DNA of 64,000 bases from Martinezella lusitana (GTDB lineage Bacteria > Pseudomonadota > Alphaproteobacteria > Rhizobiales > Rhizobiaceae): the NCBI RefSeq assembly GCF_014207095.1, contig NZ_JACHBG010000028.1:1-64000 (forward strand), given 5' to 3'. Under the pieces are notes generated by a model. It was given only the letters and a program-made list of their open reading frames with translations, ran no database searches and was not told where the DNA came from. A program made the translations under genes and the position numbers. Within the stretch, counting starts at the first letter, position 1. The number at the start of each line of letters is the position of its first letter. Below, piece by piece: positions 33,850 to 43,842 of the stretch.

Positions 33850-36318
33850 ATGGTAGCCCTTAATCGTTTCCGACAACCCGGCCCTTCCTTTGCCGACCTG
33901 GTCCCCTATGCCGGTCTGGTCGATAACGGCATCATGCTCCTGAAAGACGGAAGCCTGATGGCCGGCTGGTATTATGCCGGCCCTGATAGCGAGAGCTCGA
34001 CTGACGCCGAGCACAACGAGGTCAGCGGTCAGATCAACGCGATCCTGTCCCGCCTCGGCTCCGGCTGGATGATTCAGGTCGAAGCGGCCCGCGTGCCGAC
34101 AACCGACTATGCGGCTGAAGAGAGTTGCCACTTCCCAGACGCCGTTTCCCGCGCCATCGACGCAGAGCGGCGGGCGCATTTCGAGCGGGAACGAGGACAT
34201 TTCGAGAGCCGGCATGCGCTGATCCTGACCTGGCGACCGCCGGAACCGCGGCGCTCTGGGCTCGCTCGCTATGTCTATGCCGATGAGGGCAGTCGGTCAG
34301 CCACCTATGCCGAGAGCGCGCTGGACAGTTTCCGGACATCCATCCGCGAGGTTGAACAGTATCTTGCAAACGTCGTGACGATCCGGCGCATGGTGACTGA
34401 GGAAACCGAAGAGCGGGGCGGGTTTCGAATTGCGCGGTATGACGAGCTCTTTCAGTTCATCCGCTTCTGCGTGACCGGCGAGAACCATCCGGTGCGCCTG
34501 CCGGAAATTCCGATGTATCTCGACTGGCTTGTGACGGCCGAGCTGCACCATGGTCTGACGCCCACCGTCGAGAACCGCTTCCTTGGTGTCGTGGCGATCG
34601 ATGGCCTGCCGGCAGAAAGCTGGCCGGGCATACTCAACTCTCTCGACCTCATGCCGCTGACTTATCGCTGGTCGAGCCGCTTCGTCTTTCTTGATGAACA
34701 GGAAGCCCGGGTTCGGCTCGAGCGCACACGCAAGAAATGGCAACAGAAGGTGCGACCATTCCTCGATCAGTTGTTTCAGACGCAAAGCCGGTCGCTCGAC
34801 CAAGACGCGATGCTGATGGTGGCGGAATCCGAGGATGCGATCGCGCAAGCCGCATCGCAGCTTGTTTCCTATGGCTATTACACGCCGGTCATCGTGCTCT
34901 TTGACGACGAGCCGTCGCGTCTTCAGGAAAAGTGTGAGGCAATCCGCCGGCTGATCCAGGCCGAAGGGTTCGGAGCGCGGATCGAGACGCTCAATGCAAC
35001 GGACGCCTTTCTCGGTAGCCTGCCGGGTGTCTCCTACGCGAATATTCGCGAGCCGCTGATCAATACGCGCAACCTTGCGGATCTCGTGCCCCTGAACTCG
35101 GTCTGGTCCGGAAGCCCTGTGGCGCCGTGCCCGTTCTACCCGGGCGGCTCGCCGCCGCTGATGCAGGTCGCCAGCGGATCGACGCCGTTTCGGCTGAACC
35201 TGCATGTCGACGATGTTGGCCATACGCTAATCTTCGGTCCGACTGGCTCCGGCAAGTCGACCCTGCTGGCGCTGATCGCCGCGCAGTTCCGCCGTTACGA
35301 GAACGCCCAGCTGTTCGCCTTCGACAAGGGACGCTCGATGCTGCCGCTGACGCTTGCTGCCGGCGGCGATCATTACGAGATCGGTGGAGAGGGAAGAGGG
35401 GGAGAGGAGGAGGGCTCGCCGCGGCTCGCCTTCTGCCCGCTCTCGGAACTCTCAACCGACGGCGATCGTGCCTGGGCATCCGAATGGCTGGAGACGCTAG
35501 TCGCATTACAGGGCGTGACCGTGACCCCTGATCATCGCAACGCGATCTCGAAGCAGATCTCATTGATGGCGCAGTCGCGCGGCCGGTCACTGTCGGACTT
35601 CGTCAGCGGCGTGCAGATGCGCGAGATCAAGGACGCGCTCCACCATTACACTGTTGACGGACCGATGGGACAGCTCCTCGATTCCGAAGAGGACGGGCTG
35701 ACACTCGGCACCTTCCAGTGCTTCGAGGTCGAAGAGCTGATGAACATGGGCGAGCGCAATCTCGTGCCGGTCCTCACCTACTTGTTTCGTCGCGTCGAAA
35801 AGCGGCTGACCGGTGTGCCAAGCCTGATCATTCTCGATGAGGCCTGGCTGATGCTCGGCCATCCCCTGTTTCGCGACAAAATCCGCGAATGGCTGAAAGT
35901 GCTGCGCAAGGCCAATTGTGCCGTGGTGCTCGCCACCCAGTCGATCTCCGACGCCGAGCGCTCCGGCATTATAGACGTGCTGAAAGAAAGCTGCCCGACC
36001 AAGATTTGCCTGCCGAACGGGGCGGCCCATGAACCTGGCACCCGCGAATTCTATGAGCGCATCGGCTTCAACGAGCGGCAGATTGAGATCGTCTCGACCG
36101 CATTGCCGAAGCGCGAATATTACGTCGCGTCCCCGGATGGAAGGCGCCTGTTCGACATGGCGCTCGGTCCGGTCGCGCTCTCCTTCGTCGGCGCGTCGGG
36201 CAAGGACGACCTAAAACGCATCCGGACACTTGTCTCAGATTACGGCAAACACTGGCCGCTTCACTGGCTGCAACAGAGAGGGATTGCTCATGCAGAAACC
36301 TATCTTCAAGACCCCTGA
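33850..36318 (+). CDS. trbE: Conjugal transfer ATPase TrbE (VirB4-like)
   Basis: 822 residues, the usual size. The CagE/TrbE N-terminal domain is followed by the ATPase core: Walker A GPTGSGKSTLL and Walker B LIILDEAWLML, then LATQSISDAERSG. It energises the type IV secretion apparatus in the inner membrane. A low-complexity insert GGEGRGGEEEGS is present after the Walker A segment and may be a variable loop. The trbJ start lies inside its 3' end. Confidence 0.96.
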   Translation: MVALNRFRQPGPSFADLVPYAGLVDNGIMLLKDGSLMAGWYYAGPDSESSTDAEHNEVSGQINAILSRLGSGWMIQVEAARVPTTDYAAEESCHFPDAVSRAIDAERRAHFERERGHFESRHALILTWRPPEPRRSGLARYVYADEGSRSATYAESALDSFRTSIREVEQYLANVVTIRRMVTEETEERGGFRIARYDELFQFIRFCVTGENHPVRLPEIPMYLDWLVTAELHHGLTPTVENRFLGVVAIDGLPAESWPGILNSLDLMPLTYRWSSRFVFLDEQEARVRLERTRKKWQQKVRPFLDQLFQTQSRSLDQDAMLMVAESEDAIAQAASQLVSYGYYTPVIVLFDDEPSRLQEKCEAIRRLIQAEGFGARIETLNATDAFLGSLPGVSYANIREPLINTRNLADLVPLNSVWSGSPVAPCPFYPGGSPPLMQVASGSTPFRLNLHVDDVGHTLIFGPTGSGKSTLLALIAAQFRRYENAQLFAFDKGRSMLPLTLAAGGDHYEIGGEGRGGEEEGSPRLAFCPLSELSTDGDRAWASEWLETLVALQGVTVTPDHRNAISKQISLMAQSRGRSLSDFVSGVQMREIKDALHHYTVDGPMGQLLDSEEDGLTLGTFQCFEVEELMNMGERNLVPVLTYLFRRVEKRLTGVPSLIILDEAWLMLGHPLFRDKIREWLKVLRKANCAVVLATQSISDAERSGIIDVLKESCPTKICLPNGAAHEPGTREFYERIGFNERQIEIVSTALPKREYYVASPDGRRLFDMALGPVALSFVGASGKDDLKRIRTLVSDYGKHWPLHWLQQRGIAHAETYLQDP

Positions 36319-37099
36319 TCGCGTCCCGGCGATCGCAGCGATTGCGATCATCATAACGTTGGCGCAGCCTTCACTGGCATCGGCTGGTGGTGTTACCGGC
36401 GAAGCGACCGAGTTCACGCAGCTTGCCAACAATGCCGAGCTGATCTCGTTAGTCGGCAAGTCGGCCGAGCAGGTGAATAACCAGATTACCCAGATCAACC
36501 AGCTGGCCGAGCAGATTCAGAACCAGCTGAAGATCTACGACAACATGCTGCAGAACACCGCACAGTTACCGGACCACATCTGGGGCCAAGTCGAGGACGA
36601 TCTCAAGAAGCTGCAGAGCATTGTCGGACAGGGACAGGGCATCGCCTTTTCGATGGGAAATATCGACGATCAGCTGAAGCAGAGGTTTCAAAGCTATGCC
36701 GATATGCAGGCTAACCTGCCGACGCAGACAAATTTCTCCACCACCTACCAGTCCTGGTCGGACACCAACCGAGACACGATCGCCGGGACGCTGAAGGCGG
36801 CGAACCTCACGGCCGACCAGTTTTCCAGTGAGGAGACAACGATGTCGTCGCTTTGGGGCATGTCGGAAAGCGCCGATGGCCAGATGAAGGCACTGCAGGT
36901 CGGTCATCAGATCGCAGCCCAGGAGGTCGCGCAGATGCAGAAGCTGCGCGGTCTCGTCTCGCAGCAGATGACGATGATGGGCACCTGGTATCAGTCGGAG
37001 CAGGCGCAAAAGGATCTGGCGCAAGCAAGGCGGGAGAAGTTCTTCAATGCGCCGGAGCACGATATTCGCAGTGGCCAGACCATGGAGCCACGCTGGTGA
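36290..37099 (+). CDS. trbJ: Conjugal transfer protein TrbJ (VirB5-like)
   Basis: 269 residues from ATG 36290. An N-terminal signal peptide (IAAIAIIITLAQPSLASAGG) is followed by a long Gln/Asn-rich coiled coil (AEQVNNQITQINQLAEQIQNQ). TrbJ is a periplasmic or pilus-tip component of mating-pair formation and also takes part in entry exclusion with TrbK. The last three bases overlap the trbK GTG start. Confidence 0.93.
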   Translation: MQKPIFKTPDRVPAIAAIAIIITLAQPSLASAGGVTGEATEFTQLANNAELISLVGKSAEQVNNQITQINQLAEQIQNQLKIYDNMLQNTAQLPDHIWGQVEDDLKKLQSIVGQGQGIAFSMGNIDDQLKQRFQSYADMQANLPTQTNFSTTYQSWSDTNRDTIAGTLKAANLTADQFSSEETTMSSLWGMSESADGQMKALQVGHQIAAQEVAQMQKLRGLVSQQMTMMGTWYQSEQAQKDLAQARREKFFNAPEHDIRSGQTMEPRW

Positions 37100-37317
37100 G
37101 CGCGCGGCTGATCATGGCCCTTGCACTTGCAGGGCTCATCGGCTTTGGCGCCGGCGCGAGCTGGATGAAGTGGCAATCGTCCTCAGCGCAGGTGACCAGC
37201 GGCAATGTCACGACCCCGTCGTCCGACGAGGCGCAGCGCGTCCATCGCGAGAAATTCTTCAGTGGTGATTCAGAGCGTGACGTTCGGAGTGGACAGGAGA
37301 TGAAACCGAGATGGTAA
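37096..37317 (+). CDS. trbK: Entry exclusion protein TrbK
   Basis: 73 residues from GTG 37096, too short to be called from length alone. One hydrophobic helix (LIMALALAGLIGFGAGASW) then a charged tail ending EKFFSGDSERDVRSGQEMKPRW, which is nearly a copy of the TrbJ C-terminal tail (REKFFNAPEHDIRSGQTMEPRW). The position between trbJ and trbL is standard for trbK of Ti plasmids. It is proposed to block mating between like donors. Confidence 0.88.
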   Translation: MSARLIMALALAGLIGFGAGASWMKWQSSSAQVTSGNVTTPSSDEAQRVHREKFFSGDSERDVRSGQEMKPRW

Positions 37318-38501
37318 TCGCTCGTCCGTCCCGCAAGCTTGAGCTAGCCTTCATCGCGATCGGCATTGTTCTTCTGGCGAGCGCGCCGGCGCTCGCCCAG
37401 CAGGGGCAGGTTCTGACGACGCTCGAGAACTCGGTCGCCGCTGCGGTCAAAGGCTGGGAATCACGGATTATCGAAGCGGCCCGATCCCTGTTCTGGATTC
37501 TGGCAGGGATAGAAGTTGGCATTGCTGCGGTGTGGCTCGCCATCAATGCCGCCTCGCTCGATACCTGGTTCGCCGAACTCGTACGCCGGATCATGTTCAT
37601 CGGCCTCTTCGCCTTTATCCTCGATCGCGGTCCAGCACTTGGCAAGGCGATCGTCGATAGCCTTTACCAGATCGGTGCGGGCGGCGGGTCGGCGTCGCCC
37701 GCCAATATCTTCGACGCTGGCATTCGGGTCGCGTCCAAAATGTCGGAACAGGCGAAGTTCGGGCTTTGGGAGGATAATGCACTCGCGATCGCCGCGGTTT
37801 TCGCCATGGTCGTCGTGGTCGTCTCATTCAGCCTGGTCGCCGCGATCTTCGTCGCGGTCATGGTCGAGATGTATGTCGGCCTTCTCGCCGGCATGATCAT
37901 GCTCGGGCTTGGCGGTTCGTCCTACACGAAAGACTTTGCCGTTCGATATCTCGTCTACGCGTTCTCCGTTGGCATGAAGCTGATGGCGCTGGTGATGATT
38001 TCGAAGGTCGGATCCGACATTCTGCTCGGTCTGGCCGAGACGCCGTCGACGAATTCGGACCAGTTCATCAATACGCTTGCCATCGCCGGTATCTCGGTCG
38101 TTGTCTTCGTCATCGCCATGTATGTGCCGCCGATCATCCAGGGCGTGGTGCAGGGTGCGTCCGTCTCCGGTGGCATGGAAGCAATCCGGCACGGTGGACA
38201 GGCCGCCTCGTTTGCAGCAGGCGGCGTGGCGCTCGCCGCCGGTGCGGCCGGCGCGGGCTTTGCGGCTGGGCAAGCGGCCCGCTCGGCGGGATCGTCCATG
38301 GCGGGTGCCGCCCTTCGCGGCATGGGCTCCGGGGTCTGGTCTGCCGGCAGTGCGGCAGGATCGGCAGCCAAGGAAAAGGCGATCGGCTCGCCGGGCGCCT
38401 ATGCCGGCTCGCTCCTTGGGCTTGCCAACGCCAAGCTCGATGGCAACCGCAGCGGCACCAGTCGGCGCACTCCACCTCCCGAACGCAATGACAAATCTTG
38501 A
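37311..38501 (+). CDS. trbL: Conjugal transfer protein TrbL (VirB6-like)
   Basis: 396 residues, overlapping trbK by 7 bp. It has a signal-like start, several membrane helices (for example LFWILAGIEVGIAAVWLAI and ALAIAAVFAMVVVVVSFSLVAAIFVAVMV) and an Ala/Gly-rich cytoplasmic C-terminus (AASFAAGGVALAAGAAGAG), as in all VirB6/TrbL proteins. It forms part of the inner-membrane channel. Confidence 0.94.
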   Translation: MVIARPSRKLELAFIAIGIVLLASAPALAQQGQVLTTLENSVAAAVKGWESRIIEAARSLFWILAGIEVGIAAVWLAINAASLDTWFAELVRRIMFIGLFAFILDRGPALGKAIVDSLYQIGAGGGSASPANIFDAGIRVASKMSEQAKFGLWEDNALAIAAVFAMVVVVVSFSLVAAIFVAVMVEMYVGLLAGMIMLGLGGSSYTKDFAVRYLVYAFSVGMKLMALVMISKVGSDILLGLAETPSTNSDQFINTLAIAGISVVVFVIAMYVPPIIQGVVQGASVSGGMEAIRHGGQAASFAAGGVALAAGAAGAGFAAGQAARSAGSSMAGAALRGMGSGVWSAGSAAGSAAKEKAIGSPGAYAGSLLGLANAKLDGNRSGTSRRTPPPERNDKS

Positions 38502-38515
38502 AGAAGGACGGGACA

Positions 38516-39178
38516 ATGGCTGCCGATCGCGCACCCGATAACCCCTATCTCGCCGCCCGTCAGGAATGGAGCGAACGCTATGGCTCCTATGTTAAGGCGG
38601 CATCTGCCTGGCGCATCGTCGGCATCACCGGTATGCTGATGGCCGTTGTCGGCTTTTCCTACGCACTCTATCAGTCGACGCAGGTCAAGCTCGTTCCCTA
38701 TATTGTCGAAGTCGATAAGCTCGGAACTGCGGCGACGGCCGGCTTCCCGCAACAGATCGAGTATGCCGATCCCCGCGTTGTGCGCGCCACCCTTGGTGGC
38801 TTCGTCTCGAACTTCCGCTCCGTCACACCGGACGCGGTGGTGCAGAAGCAGTATATCGACCGGACCTATGCCCTGCTCAGAACGTCCGATCCGGCAACCG
38901 AAAAGGTCAATGCCTGGTATCGCTCCAGTTCGCCCTTCGAGAAGGCGAAGAATTCTACGGTCGCCATCGAGGTTAACAACATCGTGGCCCTATCCAACCA
39001 GTCATACCAGATCGACTGGACCGAGTTCGAGCGCGATCGCAAAGGCAAGGAAACCGCCCTTCGCCGTTTTCGTGGCATCGCCACCGTCACTTTGACCCCG
39101 CCCCAAGACGAGGGCGTCATCCGGCTTAACCCTATCGGCCTTTATCTCAAGGACTTCGATTGGACCGCACAGCTTTGA
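38516..39178 (+). CDS. trbF: Conjugal transfer protein TrbF (VirB8-like)
   Basis: 220 residues from ATG 38516, with AAGAAGGACGGG upstream; a TTG at 38498 has no support. One membrane helix (IVGITGMLMAVVGFSYALY) anchors a periplasmic VirB8-type domain (TPDAVVQKQYIDRTYALL...NPIGLYLKDFDW). It scaffolds the inner-membrane complex with TrbL and TrbI. Confidence 0.94.
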   Translation: MAADRAPDNPYLAARQEWSERYGSYVKAASAWRIVGITGMLMAVVGFSYALYQSTQVKLVPYIVEVDKLGTAATAGFPQQIEYADPRVVRATLGGFVSNFRSVTPDAVVQKQYIDRTYALLRTSDPATEKVNAWYRSSSPFEKAKNSTVAIEVNNIVALSNQSYQIDWTEFERDRKGKETALRRFRGIATVTLTPPQDEGVIRLNPIGLYLKDFDWTAQL

Positions 39179-39194
39179 AAGGCGTGGCCTCCCC

Positions 39195-40052
39195 ATGATC
39201 AAGATTTTTTGGACTGGCCGCGCACGCATGGGTGGGCGATTTGCCTTGGCTCTGGCAACTGGCGTGATCGCTGGATCGACGCTCGTAACTCCATCGAAGG
39301 CTCAGCAGGTCTCCGCCAACGAGAGAAAAGGTATCGACATCTCGGGAAAGTGGCGGGGCACGCGTGGCCTGGTCACCAAGGGTGACGATGGAAAGATCAT
39401 CTTCCTCTATGGCGAGGTACAGCCGTCCGTAGTCTGCTCACCGCTGCAGGTCTGCGATATCGAATTGCAGCCGGGCGAGGTCGTGCGCGATGTCCTGGTC
39501 GGTGACACCGTTCGTTGGAAGGTGGAACCTGCGACCTCCGGGGCGGCGGGCGGCCAGGCAATCCATCTGATCGTCAAGCCATCCGAACCAGGCCTAGTCA
39601 CCTCGATGGTCGTGACCACGTCGCGTCGCACCTATCATATCCAGCTTAAATCGCATCCAACCCAGTACATGGCGCGTGTCGGTTTCGAATATCCGGAAGA
39701 CGTGTCGGCAAAGCTCGCCGATATCAATGCGCGACTGGAGGCCAGCACCGTTCCCGGCGCCAATGTTCCGGCGGAGCAGCTCAGCTTCTCCTATTCGGTC
39801 TCCGGTCGGGCCGGCTGGCGGCCGACGCGCGTCTACAGTGATGGGCAGAAGACCTATATCCAGTTCCCGCGGCGGATTTCCGCCCAGGACGCCCCGGTCC
39901 TGTTCGTCGTCTCGGGCGGGCAGAACCGGATCGTCAATTATCGCATGAAGAACGATATGATGATCGTCGACTATAACGTCGAAAAGGCCGTCCTGGTCTC
40001 TGGTGTCGGCTGGAAGCAGGAAAAGGTGACGATCAAGCGGGGAGGGCGGTGA
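39195..40052 (+). CDS. trbG: Conjugal transfer protein TrbG (VirB9-like)
   Basis: 285 residues. A signal peptide (ALALATGVIAGSTLVTPSKA) leads into VirB9-type beta-rich domains, with FVVSGGQNRIVNYRMKNDMMIVDY near the end. It is an outer-membrane core component that pairs with TrbH and TrbI. The stop overlaps the trbH start. Confidence 0.94.
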   Translation: MIKIFWTGRARMGGRFALALATGVIAGSTLVTPSKAQQVSANERKGIDISGKWRGTRGLVTKGDDGKIIFLYGEVQPSVVCSPLQVCDIELQPGEVVRDVLVGDTVRWKVEPATSGAAGGQAIHLIVKPSEPGLVTSMVVTTSRRTYHIQLKSHPTQYMARVGFEYPEDVSAKLADINARLEASTVPGANVPAEQLSFSYSVSGRAGWRPTRVYSDGQKTYIQFPRRISAQDAPVLFVVSGGQNRIVNYRMKNDMMIVDYNVEKAVLVSGVGWKQEKVTIKRGGR

Positions 40053-40507
40053 TGCGATCTTCTCAGATGCTGACGTCTCGCCGGTTTGTCGTCGCCGGTC
40101 TCATCGCAACACTCCTGTCCGGATGCCAGAGCGTTGGAAGTGACGGTCTCATGGTCAGCGATGCCCCGCCTGACCTATCCGGGCCGGCGGCGAGTGCGAT
40201 CGCCGGTGACATGGTCAGCCGGCTCGCCGAAGAGATCGGACAAGGTAAGGCGACCGTAGCGCTGAAGCCAGACGGGTCTCCCTTCGGCCAAGCGCTCGAG
40301 GCGGCGCTCAAAGGCTGGGGCTATGCTGTTGTCACCGACCAGAAGGCTGATCAAAAGATCATTCCACTTACCTATGTGATCATGCCGTTCGAGGGCCAGG
40401 TGCTTGCCCGTCTCTCAACCGCGAACGTCGAGCTCGGGCGCGCCTACACCGTCACGGCGAACGGGGCGACGCCAGCGAGCGCTTTATCGCTCCTGAAGCG
40501 CGGGTGA
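40049..40507 (+). CDS. trbH: Conjugal transfer lipoprotein TrbH
   Basis: 152 residues from GTG 40049 (ATG 40052 also fits). A lipoprotein signal with the lipobox LLSGC at about residues 22-26 implies outer-membrane anchoring. It is the VirB7-like partner of TrbG. A short ribosome site (GGGGAGGG) lies directly upstream. Confidence 0.92.
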   Translation: MMRSSQMLTSRRFVVAGLIATLLSGCQSVGSDGLMVSDAPPDLSGPAASAIAGDMVSRLAEEIGQGKATVALKPDGSPFGQALEAALKGWGYAVVTDQKADQKIIPLTYVIMPFEGQVLARLSTANVELGRAYTVTANGATPASALSLLKRG

Positions 40508-40519
40508 GGGGAGGGGATC

Positions 40520-41821
40520 ATGGTACAATCGCTGAAACTCGGTGGCGCTACCAACGAGGAGGCGCAGTCCGGCATGCGCCGGATCAACCGCCTGCCGATC
40601 ATCATCGTCATCGTGCTGCTGGTCGCCTTCCTCGGCGTCATCTTTTACGGCCTGACCTCGCGCGGAATGTTCTTCAGCAAAGACGCGGGGCTGGAGACCA
40701 ACACGGGCACCCCGGCTTCCACCTTCGCCGATCAGATCAAGCGTGGCGTCACCGATGGAATTATCGGCGATCCCGAAAGCCAGGTGACCTATCAGCCAAC
40801 GCCGGTAGAGAAAAAGGAAGAGCGGGTCACAAACCCGTTTCCGACACATCGGACGGCAATTGAAGAGCAAAAGTCGGAGCTGGAACCCGAGGCTGTCTGG
40901 CGGGCACGGCTTCATCGTGAAAACCAGGAGCAGTATTTGCGCGAGCAGCAACGCCAGCGTATGGCGCGGCTGCAGGCCAGCGACGCGGCCTATGACGCGC
41001 CGCTGGTCATCGATCGCAGCAAACTGGAGGCGGCCGCGAAAACCGACGATCAGCGCTCGGCCAACACGGACACCGGGTCGTCGACACGATCATCCATGCC
41101 CGACCTCTATGCCGCGGCCCTGAAGAACGGTCTGCTTGGTCAAAATGTCGATCAGAACGGACAAACCTCGAAGGAGGAATTCTTCAACAGCGACTTGAAA
41201 GAGCTTGGCTATCTCCCAAACCCGGTCGTACCGCCGCAATCACGCTTCGAGCTCAAGCGCGGCTCTGTCATTCCGGCGACCCTTATCACCGGGATCAATT
41301 CCGATCTTCCCGGACGGATCACGGCGCAGGTCAGCCAGAACGTCTATGACAGCGCCACCGGGCATCTCTTGCTGATCCCGCAGGGCGCAAAACTGTTCGG
41401 GCGCTATGACAGCAAAGTATCTTTCGGCCAGAGCCGCGTTCTTGTCGTCTGGACGGACCTTATCTTCCCTGATGGATCCACGCTGCAGATCGGCGGCATG
41501 GTTGGCACGGATACGCAGGGCTATGGCGGGTTCAACGACAAGATCAACAATCACTACTGGCGGACATTCGGCTCGGCGGCGCTGATCGCGTTGATCGGGA
41601 CGGGGATCGATGCGGCAATCCCGGAGAGCGCGACACTTGCAACGCGAGAGACGGCTTCAGATGCGGCGCGGCGGAATTTCGCGGAAAGCTTCGGCCGTGT
41701 TACCGAGCAAACGATCAGCCGAAACCTCAATGTGCAACCGACGCTGGAGATTCGGCCGGGCTATAAGTTCAATGTACTGGTCGATCAGGATGTTGTGTTT
41801 CCACGAGCTTACCGGAATTGA
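40520..41821 (+). CDS. trbI: Conjugal transfer protein TrbI (VirB10-like)
   Basis: 433 residues. A single membrane helix (LPIIIVIVLLVAFLGVIFYGL), a long charged linker with an EEQ-rich coiled coil (HRENQEQYLREQQRQRM), and the VirB10 C-terminal domain (SVIPATLITGINSDLPGRITAQVSQNVYDS...LLIPQGAKLFGRYDSKVSFG). It spans the envelope and closes the trb operon. Confidence 0.95.
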   Translation: MVQSLKLGGATNEEAQSGMRRINRLPIIIVIVLLVAFLGVIFYGLTSRGMFFSKDAGLETNTGTPASTFADQIKRGVTDGIIGDPESQVTYQPTPVEKKEERVTNPFPTHRTAIEEQKSELEPEAVWRARLHRENQEQYLREQQRQRMARLQASDAAYDAPLVIDRSKLEAAAKTDDQRSANTDTGSSTRSSMPDLYAAALKNGLLGQNVDQNGQTSKEEFFNSDLKELGYLPNPVVPPQSRFELKRGSVIPATLITGINSDLPGRITAQVSQNVYDSATGHLLLIPQGAKLFGRYDSKVSFGQSRVLVVWTDLIFPDGSTLQIGGMVGTDTQGYGGFNDKINNHYWRTFGSAALIALIGTGIDAAIPESATLATRETASDAARRNFAESFGRVTEQTISRNLNVQPTLEIRPGYKFNVLVDQDVVFPRAYRN

Positions 41822-42363
41822 CCCCTTCAGCGCTATTGGCGAAGCATCAGCCTGATCAATAAAAGCCTCTGTCCAGCAATTTTCCCTTCATTATAGCTTA
41901 GAGACACTGGCGAGATCAGTCTCGCCCTACTTCGAACTGCACAATCCGAGCGAGCCAGATGATTATTGAGTGATCCGCATCGAAACGATCAAAACTGATG
42001 ACGACTGTCCGCTCGAGAAGCGTTTCCGGCCATCCGATCCGCAGGCCGCTGTAACGAACCATCGTCCCCTTTGGCCCGACCGGCGGCTTTATCAAAACAA
42101 GCTGTCGGTCAGTTGAGAGCGCTGGAATGCTTTCCGCAGATACGGATTGGCCCCTTCAATGTATCAATACCGTACGCTGCAGCGCGGACCGTCGTCGGGT
42201 TCGTCCCCTCGTCACGTCCGCCCATCTCGCTGATCAGCGTAGCACCGAGATCGCGGGTGAAACTGATAATCAAGTTTTGCCTTTTCCGGAGAATATCTGT
42301 TCACGGGTTGCTGGATGAGCCTTACTAATAGCCCGAACGGCTTCCCGCGCCATTCGTTAGGCG
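41822..42363. other. Intergenic region with degraded coding remnant
   Basis: About 540 bp between trbI and gabD. No intact gene is present. A minus-strand remnant is described separately (41916-42353). Nothing else is visible; the plus strand has only short open frames. Confidence 0.5.
41916..42353 (-). pseudogene. Probable degraded gene, frameshifted
   Basis: Reading the minus strand, three successive frames look protein-like: MAREAVRAISKAHPATREQI to a stop, then ISFTRDLGATLISEMGGRD...KHSSALN to a stop at 42109, then STDRQLVLIKPPVGPKG...ISFDRFDADHSIIIWLARI to a stop at 41916. The joins would need frameshifts. I cannot name the family. It may be a decayed plasmid gene next to the transfer block. 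Confidence 0.35.
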
Positions 42364-43842
42364 TCACACGCTGAGGCAAAGATATTTTACCTCGACATAA
42401 TCCTCGATGCCGTATTTTGAACCTTCGCGGCCCTGGCCGGACTGCTTGATGCCGCCGAACGGGGCGACTTCAGTGGAGATCAGCCCGGTATTGATACCGA
42501 CCATGCCGTATTCCAACGCTTCTGCTACACGGAAGATCTTTGCCATATCCTTTGAGTAGAAGTAGGACGCCAGACCGAACTCGGTGTTGTTGGCCATTTC
42601 GATTACGTCTTCTTCTGTATCGAACTTGAAGAGCGGCGCCACCGGACCGAAGGTCTCCTCGCGCGCAACCTTCATTTCCATCGTGACGCCGGTCAGGACA
42701 GTCGGCTGGAAAAACAGACCGCCCCTTGCGTCTGGCTTCCCGCCAACAGCCACCTTGGCGCCCTTTTCAAGTGCGTCAGCGATATGCTCAGTGACCTTCG
42801 CCACGGCGGCCTCCGTGATCAGCGGGCCCGCGCTTACACCAGGCTCGAAGCCATCGCCGATCTTCATTATACCGACTTTGGCGGCGAGTTTTTCGGAAAA
42901 GGCGTCATAGACGCCAGACTGGACATACAGGCGGTTAGCGCACACACAAGTCTGACCGTTGTTTCGATATTTCGAAATCATCGCGCCTTCAACCGCCGCA
43001 TCGAGATCGGCGTCCTCGAAGACAATGAAGGGCGCGTTTCCACCAAGCTCGAGACCCAGCTTCATGATCTGCTCTGCGCCTTGGCGCATCAGGATCTTCC
43101 CGACTCCGGTCGAGCCTGTGAACGTGAGCTTGCGGACTTTCTCGTTCTCGGTGAACTCCCTGCCGACCGACGGCGAATCGTTCGAAAGGATGACGCTGAA
43201 AATGCCGTCCGGAACGCCTGCCCTTTGGGCAAGAAGGGCGAACGACAGCGCCGAAAGAGGCGTCTCGGCAGCCGGTTTTGAGACTATGGCGCAGCCCGCA
43301 GCCACAGCCGGTGCAAATTTACGGGCCAGCATGGCATTTGGGAAATTCCACGGCGTTATTGCCGCCACGACCCCAACTGGCTGCTTGATGACAATAATGC
43401 GCTTATCCTGCAGATGACCGGGAATAGTGTCGCCGTAGACCCTCTTGGCCTCCTCACCGAACCACTCGACATAAGACGCTCCGTAGAGCACCTCGCCTTT
43501 CGCTTCAGCCAATGGCTTGCCCATTTCGATCGTCAGGATCGCGGCGAGATCGTCTGCATTTGCGACAATCAGGTCATAGAGCTTGCGAAGTATACCGGCC
43601 CGCTCCTTGCCTGTCCTCCGGGCCCAGTCCTTTTGGGCCCTGTAGGCCGCATTGATGGCGCGAAACGCCTCTGCACGATTCATATCCGGTAGCGTGGCAA
43701 TCACCTCGCCATTGGAAGGGTTGACGACCTCAAAGGTCTGGCCGGTATCGCTCCTGGCGACCCACTCACCAGCGATGAGCGCCTTGTCGATGACGAGGGA
43801 CGGATCCTTCAGCTTGGCAAACAGCGTCTGGGAAATGGTCAT
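42364..43842 (-). CDS. gabD: NAD(P)-dependent succinate-semialdehyde dehydrogenase
   Basis: 492 residues. The aldehyde dehydrogenase signatures are intact: PWNFPNAM, FTGSTGVGK, ELGGNAPFIVFEDAD with the general-base Glu, and the nucleophile Cys in NNGQTCVCANR. The order ITPWNFPNA to EETFGPVAPLF and the C-terminus SKYGIEDYVEVKYLCL are those of GabD. It oxidises succinate semialdehyde to succinate, the last step of GABA breakdown. It lies in the same block as a guanidinobutyrase-like enzyme and an aminotransferase, so it probably completes that pathway. It is transcribed away from trb. Confidence 0.93.
   Translation of the reverse strand: MTISQTLFAKLKDPSLVIDKALIAGEWVARSDTGQTFEVVNPSNGEVIATLPDMNRAEAFRAINAAYRAQKDWARRTGKERAGILRKLYDLIVANADDLAAILTIEMGKPLAEAKGEVLYGASYVEWFGEEAKRVYGDTIPGHLQDKRIIVIKQPVGVVAAITPWNFPNAMLARKFAPAVAAGCAIVSKPAAETPLSALSFALLAQRAGVPDGIFSVILSNDSPSVGREFTENEKVRKLTFTGSTGVGKILMRQGAEQIMKLGLELGGNAPFIVFEDADLDAAVEGAMISKYRNNGQTCVCANRLYVQSGVYDAFSEKLAAKVGIMKIGDGFEPGVSAGPLITEAAVAKVTEHIADALEKGAKVAVGGKPDARGGLFFQPTVLTGVTMEMKVAREETFGPVAPLFKFDTEEDVIEMANNTEFGLASYFYSKDMAKIFRVAEALEYGMVGINTGLISTEVAPFGGIKQSGQGREGSKYGIEDYVEVKYLCLSV

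Noticed and set aside
34297..35223. 308-codon minus-strand frame inside trbE
   Set aside because: trbE is intact and collinear with VirB4 family members; the antisense frame has no ribosome site.
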